Assembly (NCBI RefSeq): GCF_001548395.1
Contig: NZ_AP017367.1
Span: 1,649,001 to 1,713,000 of the forward strand
Reading direction: 5' to 3'
From: Leptolyngbya sp. O-77
GTDB lineage: Bacteria > Cyanobacteriota > Cyanobacteriia > Elainellales > Elainellaceae
DNA: 64,000 nucleotides
Part shown: positions 1 through 7,653 of the stretch, in pieces
Numbering within the stretch: position 1 is the stretch's first letter
Layout of the letters: each line of letters opens with the position of its first letter
The notes under the pieces: model-generated
Database searches by the model: none
Told to the model about the DNA's origin: nothing
Seen by the model: the letters and a program-made list of their open reading frames with translations, nothing else
Translations under genes and position numbers: made by a program

Positions 1-244
1 TGATGGCGATTTTAGATTTTGGATTGAGCCAGGATGTAGGCTACAGGGCGTGGCACGGTATTGGTATAGGCTGCAAGTAGAGCGATCGGTCGAGACGCGC
101 CTTGCAAGAACGTGGGTGGTTATGGCGAAAGCTTGCTCTTTAACTTGTGCCATGCAGCCAATCTTCTCCAAATCTCCTTTATCCTTGCAAGCAGGAATAT
201 ATAGACGGGCAACGATTGTTAAGGCTTGAAAAAATACTGAAGCT
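1..244. other. Upstream spacer at window edge
   Basis: No convincing gene is visible. A minus-strand frame stays open from about position 153 to the window edge, but its peptide is low in information and the DNA near position 10 looks like ordinary spacer. A TATATA stretch near 200 could serve as the -10 of the caspase gene that starts at 245; this is a guess. Confidence 0.4.
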
Positions 245-1921
245 ATGGCTAGAAACTGGGCAATTGTCGTTGGCATCAACCAATACAGCACGTTCCTGAG
301 TCCATTAAAGTATGCGAAGCAAGATGCTGAGTTAATGTGCAATCTATTCAAAGAATTAGAATTTGATGAAATCTGTCTGTTCACAGAAGATTCTCCGCCT
401 CAGCGCGTAGGACACAGACTCTTGCCCACCTATCCATCCTACGGTTACCTGCATGGATTCTTATTGGAAGTGTTCAAAGAGCCATTTCTCTCTACTGGAG
501 ATAACTTATGGTTCTTTTTTGCAGGTCACGGGATGCAATATGCTAATCGAGATTACTTAATGCTCGTTGATACTCATCCTAGTAACGTCGCTGCAACTGG
601 AATTTCGGTCGATTATATTCAAGAACAATTAGTCCGATCTGGTGCCGATAATGTAATTCTTCTTCTAGATGCCTGTCGCAACCAAGGACACAGGGGCGCA
701 AGCCAAATTAGTCGCGAAGCAAGGCAAGGGGTGATCACAATTTCTTCTTGCAGTCCAACAGAAGTCTCGTGGGAAGTTGATGAGCTTCAGCACGGTGTAT
801 TTACATATTGCCTTGATGAGGCATTGAACCCAAGAAAGGAAAATTTAGAAAAATTGAGATGTGCTACAGTCGAGGGATTAAATAATCACTTACGTAGACG
901 TGTACCCTTCGTTTGCGAATGGTATAAGAAGTTTCCAGCACAAAATCCTTTCACAAAGATTGCCCCACTGGAAAAATCCCACCTTATCTTATTTCCCAAA
1001 TATGCCCGTTTAGAAGACGTAAAAAGGCTTCAGGAAGACGCTCAAGAGGCCTTCTCAAAACGAAATCTAGATTTTGCTGAACAACTCTGTATTCGAGCTA
1101 ATGAAGCAGCACAGGGTCAAAATAAAAGCGTATTAGATCTTCTTAATCAAATTCAACAAAAGCGGCTAAAAATTAGCAATCTCGCATTGCCGCAAATTCC
1201 TCTAAGCCAAATTATAGGCGAGTTTAATGGATTGAGAGATAGTCGATCTACACAGCTTTCTGAATTCACAAAACAAGCATCCCAAGCCGTGACAGATCAG
1301 CTTCATGATCAATATCTGGGATTCAGAGGATTTCTAACACCAAAAATTCAATCCGTTGGACGTGCTTTTACAAGTATCTCTACTCGGAATCGCAAAAAAA
1401 CTCTAGGCTGTCTAGGGTTGATAGGGTTGGGCTTTTTAAGCCTGGCAGTCTTGCGAGATGTATCTAGCAATCACACTCCCTCTCATTCTAGTTATCAGGC
1501 TTTAGAGAGTTTTCTCAGATCAGGCAACTGGATTGCGGCCGATCAAGAAACAGTGAATCTGATTTTACAAAATGTTGGAAAGCCGTCTCTGATTTCGTTG
1601 GTTCCAGGTGATGTAAATCAAGTCCCGTGTGAGGTTTTGAGTGACATCGATCGATTGTGGGTTCAGAATAGCGCAGGCAAGTTTGGATTTAGCGTCCAAA
1701 AGAGAGTATTTTTAGACATAGAAAAGCTTGCGCCAACGCTGGAGCGAAATACTATCCTATCCGCATTTAACACGCAAGTTGGCTGGAATTCAAATGAAAT
1801 TTGGGGTTCAGATTCGCGCCCAATTAAGTCAGGAGAATTTCCGGCAGGACACTTCCCAAAAACTTCGTTTAGAGTGGGTTTTTCAAATTTGATCCAAAAG
1901 CTTTCTACCTGTCAGTTTTGA
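245..1921 (+). CDS. Caspase-family (C14) peptidase fused to a GUN4 domain
   Basis: 558 residues. The N-terminal part (about 4-230) is a caspase p20-like fold: the catalytic His is His95 in FFAGHGMQ and the catalytic Cys is Cys144 in LLLDACRNQG. A charged linker (about 260-375) leads to one membrane segment (about 388-404, LGLIGLGFLSLAVL). The C-terminal part (about 416-550) has GUN4 hallmarks: WIAADQET at 429, IDRLWV at 468 and GKFGFSVQ at 478, then a GHFPKTSF motif. GUN4 binds porphyrins and activates Mg-chelatase. Orthocaspases cut after basic residues. Inference: a membrane-tethered protease with a tetrapyrrole-type sensor. The gene is visibly more A+T-rich than its neighbours, which hints at transfer. 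There is no clear Shine-Dalgarno sequence. Both family calls rest on motif reading. Confidence 0.88.
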   Translation: MARNWAIVVGINQYSTFLSPLKYAKQDAELMCNLFKELEFDEICLFTEDSPPQRVGHRLLPTYPSYGYLHGFLLEVFKEPFLSTGDNLWFFFAGHGMQYANRDYLMLVDTHPSNVAATGISVDYIQEQLVRSGADNVILLLDACRNQGHRGASQISREARQGVITISSCSPTEVSWEVDELQHGVFTYCLDEALNPRKENLEKLRCATVEGLNNHLRRRVPFVCEWYKKFPAQNPFTKIAPLEKSHLILFPKYARLEDVKRLQEDAQEAFSKRNLDFAEQLCIRANEAAQGQNKSVLDLLNQIQQKRLKISNLALPQIPLSQIIGEFNGLRDSRSTQLSEFTKQASQAVTDQLHDQYLGFRGFLTPKIQSVGRAFTSISTRNRKKTLGCLGLIGLGFLSLAVLRDVSSNHTPSHSSYQALESFLRSGNWIAADQETVNLILQNVGKPSLISLVPGDVNQVPCEVLSDIDRLWVQNSAGKFGFSVQKRVFLDIEKLAPTLERNTILSAFNTQVGWNSNEIWGSDSRPIKSGEFPAGHFPKTSFRVGFSNLIQKLSTCQF

Positions 1922-2053
1922 ATTGAGGAAATTGGTTTCTCAAGTTTCATACAGTCTCTAGCAGTTTGAGTCGATAGTCAACACCGTGGACGGGTTCTTC
2001 TTCGGGAAGTTCTGACGATAATTCAGATTTGCGCCATTTATTCTGGCAGCTTT

Positions 2054-2143
2054 TTAGGGGTCTATGCCCTGCAATCGCAAATACGCCTCCAAACGTTCCC
2101 TAGCCCGCCGCTCCTGCTCTTCTGCACTCAGATGATCGATGAT
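2054..2143 (-). pseudogene. C-terminal remnant of an Uma2/DUF820 family gene
   Basis: The last 29 codons read as a charged helix ending AYLRLQGIDP, the usual tail of cyanobacterial Uma2-family proteins (for example RLEAYLRLQG). Nothing upstream in the same frame resembles the Uma2 catalytic domain; the frame continues as unrelated proline-rich translation. I infer that the rest of the gene was deleted. A full-length member of the family is at 49054-49743. Confidence 0.5.
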
Positions 2144-2474
2144 TTGGGAGTTTGTCGGCACGGGGCTGAGCCTGCTGGCGTTGGGGTTGGGGCGAGAATC
2201 GGGAATCTGGGCGATCGCCGGAACTGAACCCGGCAGCGGCCTGGGGCTGCTTTGCGTCCGATGTGCTGTTGGCATCCTGTTGATTGGCGTTAGTAGCCTC
2301 AAAATTGCTGCATTTCGAGAGGCAGAAACGCGGATTTCCGACTGCGACTCAGTACAAAACAAGGCGGGCGATCGCTGACCAGCCTTCAATAATCCCGATT
2401 ACGCAAGCGCTCTGACAGGTTACCAGAATTTTGTTTGAAGAGTGCGAAAATTTGCTTCCTGGAAATTGCTCTAA

Positions 2475-2506
2475 AAATTGCCCCCAAAATAAATTGCCCC
2501 CAAAAT
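2475..2506. repeat. Two-copy 16-bp tandem duplication
   Basis: A 16-bp unit (AAATTGCCCCCAAAAT) occurs twice with no gap and no mismatch, in the leader of rarD. One of several two-copy duplications in spacers of this window. Confidence 0.9.
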
Positions 2507-2548
2507 CGCCCAGATGGTGGTATTTGCAATGCAAAACCTGGCTCTAGC

Positions 2549-3526
2549 ATGAGCAAAAGCTTTGCCTTAAAGCATTTCTACTCCAAAGCCTTGCCTTTGA
2601 ATTTTGTGAATCCAAAACCATCTCTCGGCTCCGTTTCGCCCAGGCTAAAATCAGGCCTAGTCTACGCTTTGCTAGCCTACACAGCGTGGGGATTGCTGCC
2701 CATTTACTGGAAAGCGTTTGGTTCTATTTCTTCTGTGGAAGTATTGAGCCACCGTTTTTTCTGGTCGGCGGTGTTTTTAATCAGCGTGCTGATCGTGCAA
2801 GATCGGCGGGCAGAGTTGCAGACCATTGGGCGATCGCCCCACACGCTGGGCATTCTGCTGGTGACGGCACTGCTGCTGGCGTTTAACTGGGGGCTTTATA
2901 TCTACGGTGTCAACAGCGATCGCGTCGTGGAAACCAGTCTGGGATATTTTATTAACCCGCTGGTCAGCGTGCTACTGGGCTTTGTAGTGCTAAAGGAACG
3001 GCTCCACTGGGGGCAGCAGTTGGCCGTGGCATTAGCGACACTGGGAGTGATTTATTTTATCTGGCAGCTTGGTACAGTGCCCTGGATTGCTCTGTTCCTG
3101 GCGTTTTCCTTTGCGCTGTATGGACTTGTGCGAAAGATCGTCCCCGTTTCGCCTGTGGTCGGGCTGACGGTAGAAGCGTTGTGGATCGCTCCGGCAGCTA
3201 TCTTATTTATCAGCTTTGGCGACGTAACGGGCGCGGGGCATTTTTCTGATAGCCTGGGGCTGATGCTGCTGTTTATGGGCTGCGGCATTGTCACGTCGTT
3301 TCCGCTGCTGTGGTTCAACAATGCGGCCAAGCGGCTGCAACTTTCGACGCTGGGGTTCATGCAGTATCTCGCGCCCAGCTTGCAGCTTCTCCTGGGCGTG
3401 TTTCTCTATCGCGAACCCTTTACATCTGCCCATGCGGTCACCTTTGGCTGCATCTGGCTGGCGCTGCTGATCTATTCCGCGACCTCCTGGCTGAGAACTC
3501 GAACACAGGAATATGAGCAATCCTGA
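2549..3526 (+). CDS. rarD: RarD-type EamA family transporter
   Basis: About 325 residues from the preferred ATG at 2549. An in-frame ATG at 2435 would add 38 residues that are translated repeat DNA, so it was rejected. The protein is almost entirely hydrophobic, with about ten predicted membrane segments in two EamA halves, starting AYTAWGLLPIYWK and containing FNWGLYIYGVN and LGYFINPLVSVLLG. These motifs are characteristic of RarD, a drug/metabolite transporter superfamily member of the inner membrane. The substrate is not known; chloramphenicol sensitivity is only an E. coli association. The stop overlaps the start of the next gene by 14 bp, so the two are probably translated together. Confidence 0.85.
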   Translation: MSKSFALKHFYSKALPLNFVNPKPSLGSVSPRLKSGLVYALLAYTAWGLLPIYWKAFGSISSVEVLSHRFFWSAVFLISVLIVQDRRAELQTIGRSPHTLGILLVTALLLAFNWGLYIYGVNSDRVVETSLGYFINPLVSVLLGFVVLKERLHWGQQLAVALATLGVIYFIWQLGTVPWIALFLAFSFALYGLVRKIVPVSPVVGLTVEALWIAPAAILFISFGDVTGAGHFSDSLGLMLLFMGCGIVTSFPLLWFNNAAKRLQLSTLGFMQYLAPSLQLLLGVFLYREPFTSAHAVTFGCIWLALLIYSATSWLRTRTQEYEQS

Positions 3527-4114
3527 CCTCCGCATTTGCTTTGTCGGCGACTCGTTTATAAACGGCACGGGCGATTCGACGCTGCTGGGCTGGACGGGGC
3601 GCGTCTGCCAGTTTGCCAGCCAGCGGGGCGTGCCGTTGACTTACTACAACCTGGGCGTGCGGCGAGAAACCAGTGCCGACATCGGCGTGCGCTGGCAGTT
3701 TGAGGTGATGGCGCGGCTGCCAGAGGGCTGCGACGGGGCGGGGTGGTGTTTTCCTTTGGGGCAAACGATACGACCTGGGAGCAGGGCGGCGTGCGGGTAA
3801 AGACGTCGGACTCGCTGCGGCACACGGGCATGATTTTGCTGGTGGCCAAGCGGCAATATCCGGTGCTAATGGTCAGCCCTCCGGCGATCGCCGATGAGGC
3901 ACAGAACGAGCGCATCGCTGAATTAGTAAACTATCAGCGGCAAATCTGCGAGGGCTTCGAGATTCCCTACCTGGACGTGTTCACACCCTTGCGGCGATCG
4001 CCCGTGTGGATGACGGAAGTGCGATCGGGCGACGGCGCGCATCCCAACGCGGCGGGCTATGCCGAACTGGCGCAACTGGTGCTGAGTTGGCCAGCCTGGT
4101 GGAAGCTGGAATAG
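3513..4114 (+). pseudogene. SGNH/GDSL-type esterase, frameshifted
   Basis: Two frames together encode one SGNH hydrolase of about 199 residues. The first (3513-3740) carries the block I serine motif FVGDSFINGTG. The second carries VVFSFGANDTT (block III Asn) and ends with the catalytic Asp-His motif GDGAHPNAAGYAEL. The break lies in two neighbouring G4 runs at about 3734-3742; removing one G from each restores CDGRVVFSFGAND. This looks like homopolymer over-calling or a very recent mutation. The ATG lies inside the end of rarD (coupled translation). The family hydrolyses acyl esters; the substrate is unknown. Confidence 0.8.
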
Positions 4115-4195
4115 TGCTGCCAATCAATTTTTAGCGTTTAATAAAAAAATCACTCAGACTGCGGATTGAGCTTCAGTTTAGCCCCAGGAGAAGCC

Positions 4196-5704
4196 ATGCC
4201 CCCCACCGCTAAGGCCCGCTGGACTCGCCAGAACTTTCGTGCCCTGATCCGACAGGAATTGCAGCCTGGCCGATTGATTCCAAGTCTCACGGCAGGCATG
4301 ATTGCAGGCATTTTTCTAGTGGTTTACGCCGTTTCGTTTGGCGCATTGATCTTTTCCGGTGAGCTAACGCCGTTTGTGTCAGCGGGCATTGGGCTGGTTT
4401 TATTTACTGCGATTACGGTCAGTATTATTGTTGCGTTAGGTAGTTCGCTGCCTGGAGTTTTGATTATTCCGCAGGACGGCCCAGGCGTGATCCTAGCGCT
4501 GCTGATCAGTGCAATGGTCACGAAGCTGTCTGGGTCGGCTACGCCAGTAGAATTGTTTGCAACGGCGGTGATGGCGATCGCCACAACCTCTCTACTCACG
4601 GGGGCTGTGTGCTACTTGTTAGGAGCCTATCGACTGGGCAACCTGACGCGATTTGCGCCCTATCCAGTGATCGGCGGCTTTCTGTCTGGCACAGGATATC
4701 TGATAGCTCAAAGTGGCTTTAGTTTACTGAGCGATCGCTTTTTTAGCCTGTCTGAACTTGATGTTCTCCTGCAACCTCAATTTCTAACTCGCTGGGTTCC
4801 GGGAGTGGTGTTTGGCCTGATCTTGATTTGGGTTTTGCGTCATCGTAATAGCGTATTCATTGTGCCTGGAATGGTGCTGGTTGGGTCACTAATCTTCTAC
4901 GCTGCGCTGTTTCTTACTCAGACGAATATTGCCGAAGCGCGGGAGCTAGGGCTGCTGCTGCCAGAGTTTCCAAGGGGCACATTGTGGCAACCCCTGAAGC
5001 CAGATCTGCTGCTGCAAGCACATTGGCAATCGATCTGGGAGCAGTTTCCTCGCATCGTTAGCATTGTCCTGGTTACAGTTATGATGTTGCTGCTCAATTC
5101 CACTGGAATTGAACTTGCAAGCGGGCAAGATATTGATCTGAATCAAGAATTGCGGGCTGCTGGACTGGGGAATATAGTTGCAGGTTTGGGCGGCGGGATT
5201 ATTGGATTTCATGGATTAGGATTATCCACGCTTTGTTCTGCAAAAATTGGTGCAAAAAGCCGAGTTGTCGGAATTTTGGCTGCGTTCGTTTGTGTTTTAG
5301 TTTTATTCGCTGGAGGTTTTGTTTCGCTGCTGCCAAAAGCTGTTTTAGGCGGCATGTTGATATTTTTAGGTTTCGGCTTTTTGGTGGAATGGATCTATGA
5401 CGCTTGGTTCAAGCTGTCGAAGTCTGAGTATGCGCTGGTACAGATTATTTTGCTGGCGATCGCCCTGGTGGGTTTCTTAGAAGGTGTGGGGTTAGGGTTA
5501 GCCATTGCAATGGTGCTGTTTGTGGTGAGCTACAGCCGGACTCGCGTGGCAAAGCACATACTGTCGGGCGTAAACTATCGCAGCCGCGCAGGGCGATCGC
5601 CCGCCGAGCAGCGCACCTTGCGCCAAGAAGGAGAACAACTTTATATTCTTGACCTCCAGGGATTTCTCTTTTTTGGCACAGCCAACCTGACCCCTAACCC
5701 CTGA
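4196..5704 (+). CDS. SulP family anion transporter, truncated in the STAS domain
   Basis: 502 residues from ATG 4196, which has AGGAG at 4186-4190; an upstream in-frame TTG (4166) lacks a ribosome site. About eleven to twelve membrane segments form the SulP core. The family carries sulfate, bicarbonate or other anions. After the membrane part the STAS domain begins normally (LYILDLQGFLFFGTAN), but the frame runs into a TGACCCC/TGATCCC heptamer array and stops after four more codons. Most of the STAS domain, and any cyclic-nucleotide domain found in longer cyanobacterial relatives, is missing. It may be a decaying gene or a minimal transporter. The next gene, on the other strand, ends in the same repeat. 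Confidence 0.85.
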   Translation: MPPTAKARWTRQNFRALIRQELQPGRLIPSLTAGMIAGIFLVVYAVSFGALIFSGELTPFVSAGIGLVLFTAITVSIIVALGSSLPGVLIIPQDGPGVILALLISAMVTKLSGSATPVELFATAVMAIATTSLLTGAVCYLLGAYRLGNLTRFAPYPVIGGFLSGTGYLIAQSGFSLLSDRFFSLSELDVLLQPQFLTRWVPGVVFGLILIWVLRHRNSVFIVPGMVLVGSLIFYAALFLTQTNIAEARELGLLLPEFPRGTLWQPLKPDLLLQAHWQSIWEQFPRIVSIVLVTVMMLLLNSTGIELASGQDIDLNQELRAAGLGNIVAGLGGGIIGFHGLGLSTLCSAKIGAKSRVVGILAAFVCVLVLFAGGFVSLLPKAVLGGMLIFLGFGFLVEWIYDAWFKLSKSEYALVQIILLAIALVGFLEGVGLGLAIAMVLFVVSYSRTRVAKHILSGVNYRSRAGRSPAEQRTLRQEGEQLYILDLQGFLFFGTANLTPNP

Positions 5705-5717
5705 TCCCTGATCCCTA
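5687..5717. repeat. Heptanucleotide repeat at a convergent gene junction
   Basis: Four and a half 7-bp units of the type CTGACCC / CTAACCC / CTGATCC. The array contains the stop codon of the SulP gene (5702-5704) and the complement of the stop codon of the GIY-YIG gene (5715-5717), so both genes end in it. It resembles the short tandemly repeated repetitive (STRR) heptamers known from cyanobacteria. Confidence 0.8.
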
Positions 5718-6242
5718 GACAGGCTTCAGCCCCAGCAGCCCCTCTTCCTTTAGCTTGGGGTCAAAGCGGATGGGGGTCGTCACGCCGCGATCGCCCAGCG
5801 CTTGCAGTACCTCCGCCTCGACCCGTCGTGCCACCTGTTTCAGGGTTTTGATTTTGCCGTGGTCGTCGGCGCTGGCATAGTCGGCCTGCTCCTGCGGGGT
5901 CATGCGGACTTTGGCATCAATGGGCTGATTCCACTGCGCTTCTTCATCGCCGTTGCCAGGGGGCGTTGCGCCGCTTTCGGCAATCCACTCGCTGCGGATG
6001 GTTTCTAGCAGGGTGCGGCTGGGGCGATCGCACGTCCACACCTTCACCCAATGGCAGCCCTGCGGCACGCGCACGAGATGTTGCAGCAGGCTGGCTGTGA
6101 TGTCGCGAGAATAGCCGATGTATTGCAGAGCGTGATCGGCATCGAAAATGGCGTAAGCGCCTACTTTTCCGTCAAATTCGTGGATAATTTCGCCCTGGTC
6201 ATCCAGGTAAGGCGAAAAGGGTAGTTCTGCGAGGGGAGGCAT
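5715..6242 (-). CDS. GIY-YIG nuclease family protein
   Basis: 175 residues. The GIY-YIG motif is visible near the N-terminus as GAYAIFDADHALQYIGYSRD (about 28-47), followed by a stretch ending TLLETIRSEWI that supplies the conserved Glu region. The C-terminal 70 residues are charged and of unknown fold. Proteins of this layout are common in cyanobacteria, and their substrate is not established. The family contains DNA endonucleases, but whether this one is active cannot be told. Its stop lies in the heptamer array shared with the SulP gene. Confidence 0.75.
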   Translation of the reverse strand: MPPLAELPFSPYLDDQGEIIHEFDGKVGAYAIFDADHALQYIGYSRDITASLLQHLVRVPQGCHWVKVWTCDRPSRTLLETIRSEWIAESGATPPGNGDEEAQWNQPIDAKVRMTPQEQADYASADDHGKIKTLKQVARRVEAEVLQALGDRGVTTPIRFDPKLKEEGLLGLKPV

Positions 6243-6277
6243 GGGCAGGGGGGTGGGTGATTCGCTGAGGCTTTGGA

Positions 6278-6440
6278 GATCCCCCCTAGCCCCCCTTAGT
6301 AAGGGGGGAACCAGATCGGAAGTCTCCCTTATTAAGGGGGATTTAGGGTGAAGCCGGATCGAAAGTCCTCCTTATTAAGGGGGATTTAGGGAGGAACCGG
6401 ATCGGAAGTCCCCCTTACTAAGGGGGATTTAGGGGGATCG
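6278..6440. repeat. Tandem palindromic repeat cluster, about 3 units
   Basis: Three imperfect units of about 55 bp, plus a partial unit. Each contains CCCCCTTATTAAGGGGG, a near-perfect palindrome, followed by GATTTAGGG and a spacer such as GGATCGGAAGT. The units differ at a few bases, including within the arms. Each could fold into a hairpin. The cluster fills most of the gap between the GIY-YIG gene and purE (both minus strand), so it could act as a transcription stop after purE. Confidence 0.85.
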
Positions 6441-6455
6441 CACGCGGACAGCGAG

Positions 6456-7004
6456 CTACGACATTTGCTGGAGATAAGACTGATATCCTACCGCATCGAG
6501 CTTCGACTGTTTCTCTTGCACCCTATCGCGCAGGCTCTGTCGGTAACGCTGCACCTGGGCAAGCAGGTCGGGCTGCTGGCAGGCGAGGATTTGCACGGCG
6601 AGGAGTCCGGCATTTTGGGCATTGCCGATCGCCACGGTGGCCACCGGGATTCCGGCGGGCATTTGCACGATGGAATAGAGCGAGTCCAGCCCTTGCAGGT
6701 GGCGGCTGGGCACGGGCACACCAATCACAGGCAGCGGCGTGAGGGCAGCCACCATGCCCGGCAAGTGCGCCGCCCCGCCAGCCCCAGCGATAATCACTTT
6801 AAGTCCTCGCTCGTGGGCGGTTTGGGCGTAGTCTACCATGCGCTCCGGGGTGCGGTGAGCGGAGACGATCGCCACTTCGCAGGCGACCTGGAACTGTTCG
6901 CAAATGGCGATCGCCCCTTGCATCGTGGGCAAGTCAGAATCGCTGCCCATAATAATGCCCACCGCAGGGTGGGCGGCGGGCGATGGTGTGGATGGTTGTG
7001 TCAT
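6456..7004 (-). CDS. purE: N5-carboxyaminoimidazole ribonucleotide mutase (PurE)
   Basis: 182 residues, the usual class I PurE length. It converts N5-CAIR to CAIR in purine synthesis. Motifs seen: GIIMGSDSDLPTM at the N-terminus, VSAHRTPERM, the glycine-rich GAGGAAHLPGMVAALT and the substrate-binding region ending LDSLYSIVQMPAGIPVATV. No PurK or other pur gene is adjacent; purN is about 48 kb away in this window. The upstream gene on the same strand ends 47 bp before the start, so the two may be cotranscribed. Confidence 0.96.
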   Translation of the reverse strand: MTQPSTPSPAAHPAVGIIMGSDSDLPTMQGAIAICEQFQVACEVAIVSAHRTPERMVDYAQTAHERGLKVIIAGAGGAAHLPGMVAALTPLPVIGVPVPSRHLQGLDSLYSIVQMPAGIPVATVAIGNAQNAGLLAVQILACQQPDLLAQVQRYRQSLRDRVQEKQSKLDAVGYQSYLQQMS

Positions 7005-7051
7005 GTCAAGCAGGAAATGGATTCAACGAGAAACACAGAGCAAATGCGCCC

Positions 7052-7363
7052 TTACTCATCGTCCATTAGACCAAAGATCACCGCGCAAAACGCAAACGCC
7101 AGCACCAGCGGCATCGGCGACTGAAGATAGACCCCCAGCCCCGCCGAAACAACGGCACCCGCCCAGGCAGCGCCACACCACAGACGCTCCTGCGGGCTAA
7201 AGCCCTTTTCGGCTTTGATGGCCACCAGCGCCTCTGACGGAATGGGAAGTGGCATCACGGCGTGGGGCGGAAACGCCCAATATTCACGGCGCTCCTGAAA
7301 CAGATCCGTCCAACCGTTTTGGAGGCACCATTCTTGAATCCATTCAGTACAGTACTTGTTCAT
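7052..7363 (-). CDS. Conserved cyanobacterial-type small membrane protein
   Basis: 103 residues from the preferred ATG (complement of 7361-7363), MNKYCTEWIQEWCLQNGWTD. A longer frame to 7438 has a low-quality N-terminus. The first 60 residues are soluble, with tryptophans in a WIQEW..NGWTDLF pattern. Two membrane segments follow (WCGAAWAGAVVSAGLGVYL and MPLVLAFAFCAVIFGLM), ending with a short acidic tail. I recognise it only as a cyanobacterial hypothetical type. Function unknown. It lies upstream of purE on the same strand. Confidence 0.65.
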   Translation of the reverse strand: MNKYCTEWIQEWCLQNGWTDLFQERREYWAFPPHAVMPLPIPSEALVAIKAEKGFSPQERLWCGAAWAGAVVSAGLGVYLQSPMPLVLAFAFCAVIFGLMDDE

Positions 7364-7653
7364 AGCCACGGCGGATCGATCGACAAAAGAGGTTAAAAAA
7401 AGCGAAGATCCCGAAGAATGCTGGATAGCATCAACCATTCGGAACCCAAAGCAGCGCTAAAAGCTAAGAAAAACTAGAAAAAGCTCGATGGCAAAGCTCG
7501 ACTGCTTGCTATGTTTGTAGACTAGCAGAGCGGAGTAAATGCCCGATTGACAAGACATCAAATGTTACTTAACAACCAGTTAGAATAGAAGGCTGCTGGG
7601 TTGAAAACAGCGTCAATTCAAGCGGTTCAACGGATTTTCCACTGGGTTTCAGT

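Larger units (their letters stand above)
1922..2548. other. Spacer with gene remnants
   Basis: No intact gene is supported between the caspase gene and rarD. A minus-strand frame at about 1967-2046 reads as a plausible protein tail (ending PEEEPVHGVDYRLKLLETV) but has no start, and next to it lies the Uma2 tail described separately. Open frames on both strands between 2139 and 2389 overlap each other and look accidental. Confidence 0.5.

Noticed and set aside
1..240. Minus-strand open frame reaching the window edge
   Set aside because: Open for about 80 codons but the peptide lacks a domain, and DNA near position 10 looks like common cyanobacterial spacer; cannot be judged without the neighbouring sequence.
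2139..2389. Overlapping frames of 79 (plus) and 111 (minus) codons
   Set aside because: They overlap head to head; only the last 29 codons of the minus frame look like a real protein tail. The hydrophobic plus frame has no homologue I can name.
7547..7586. TTGACA and TAGAAT upstream of aroC as a promoter
   Set aside because: The two hexamers are 28 bp apart, too far for a standard -35/-10 pair.
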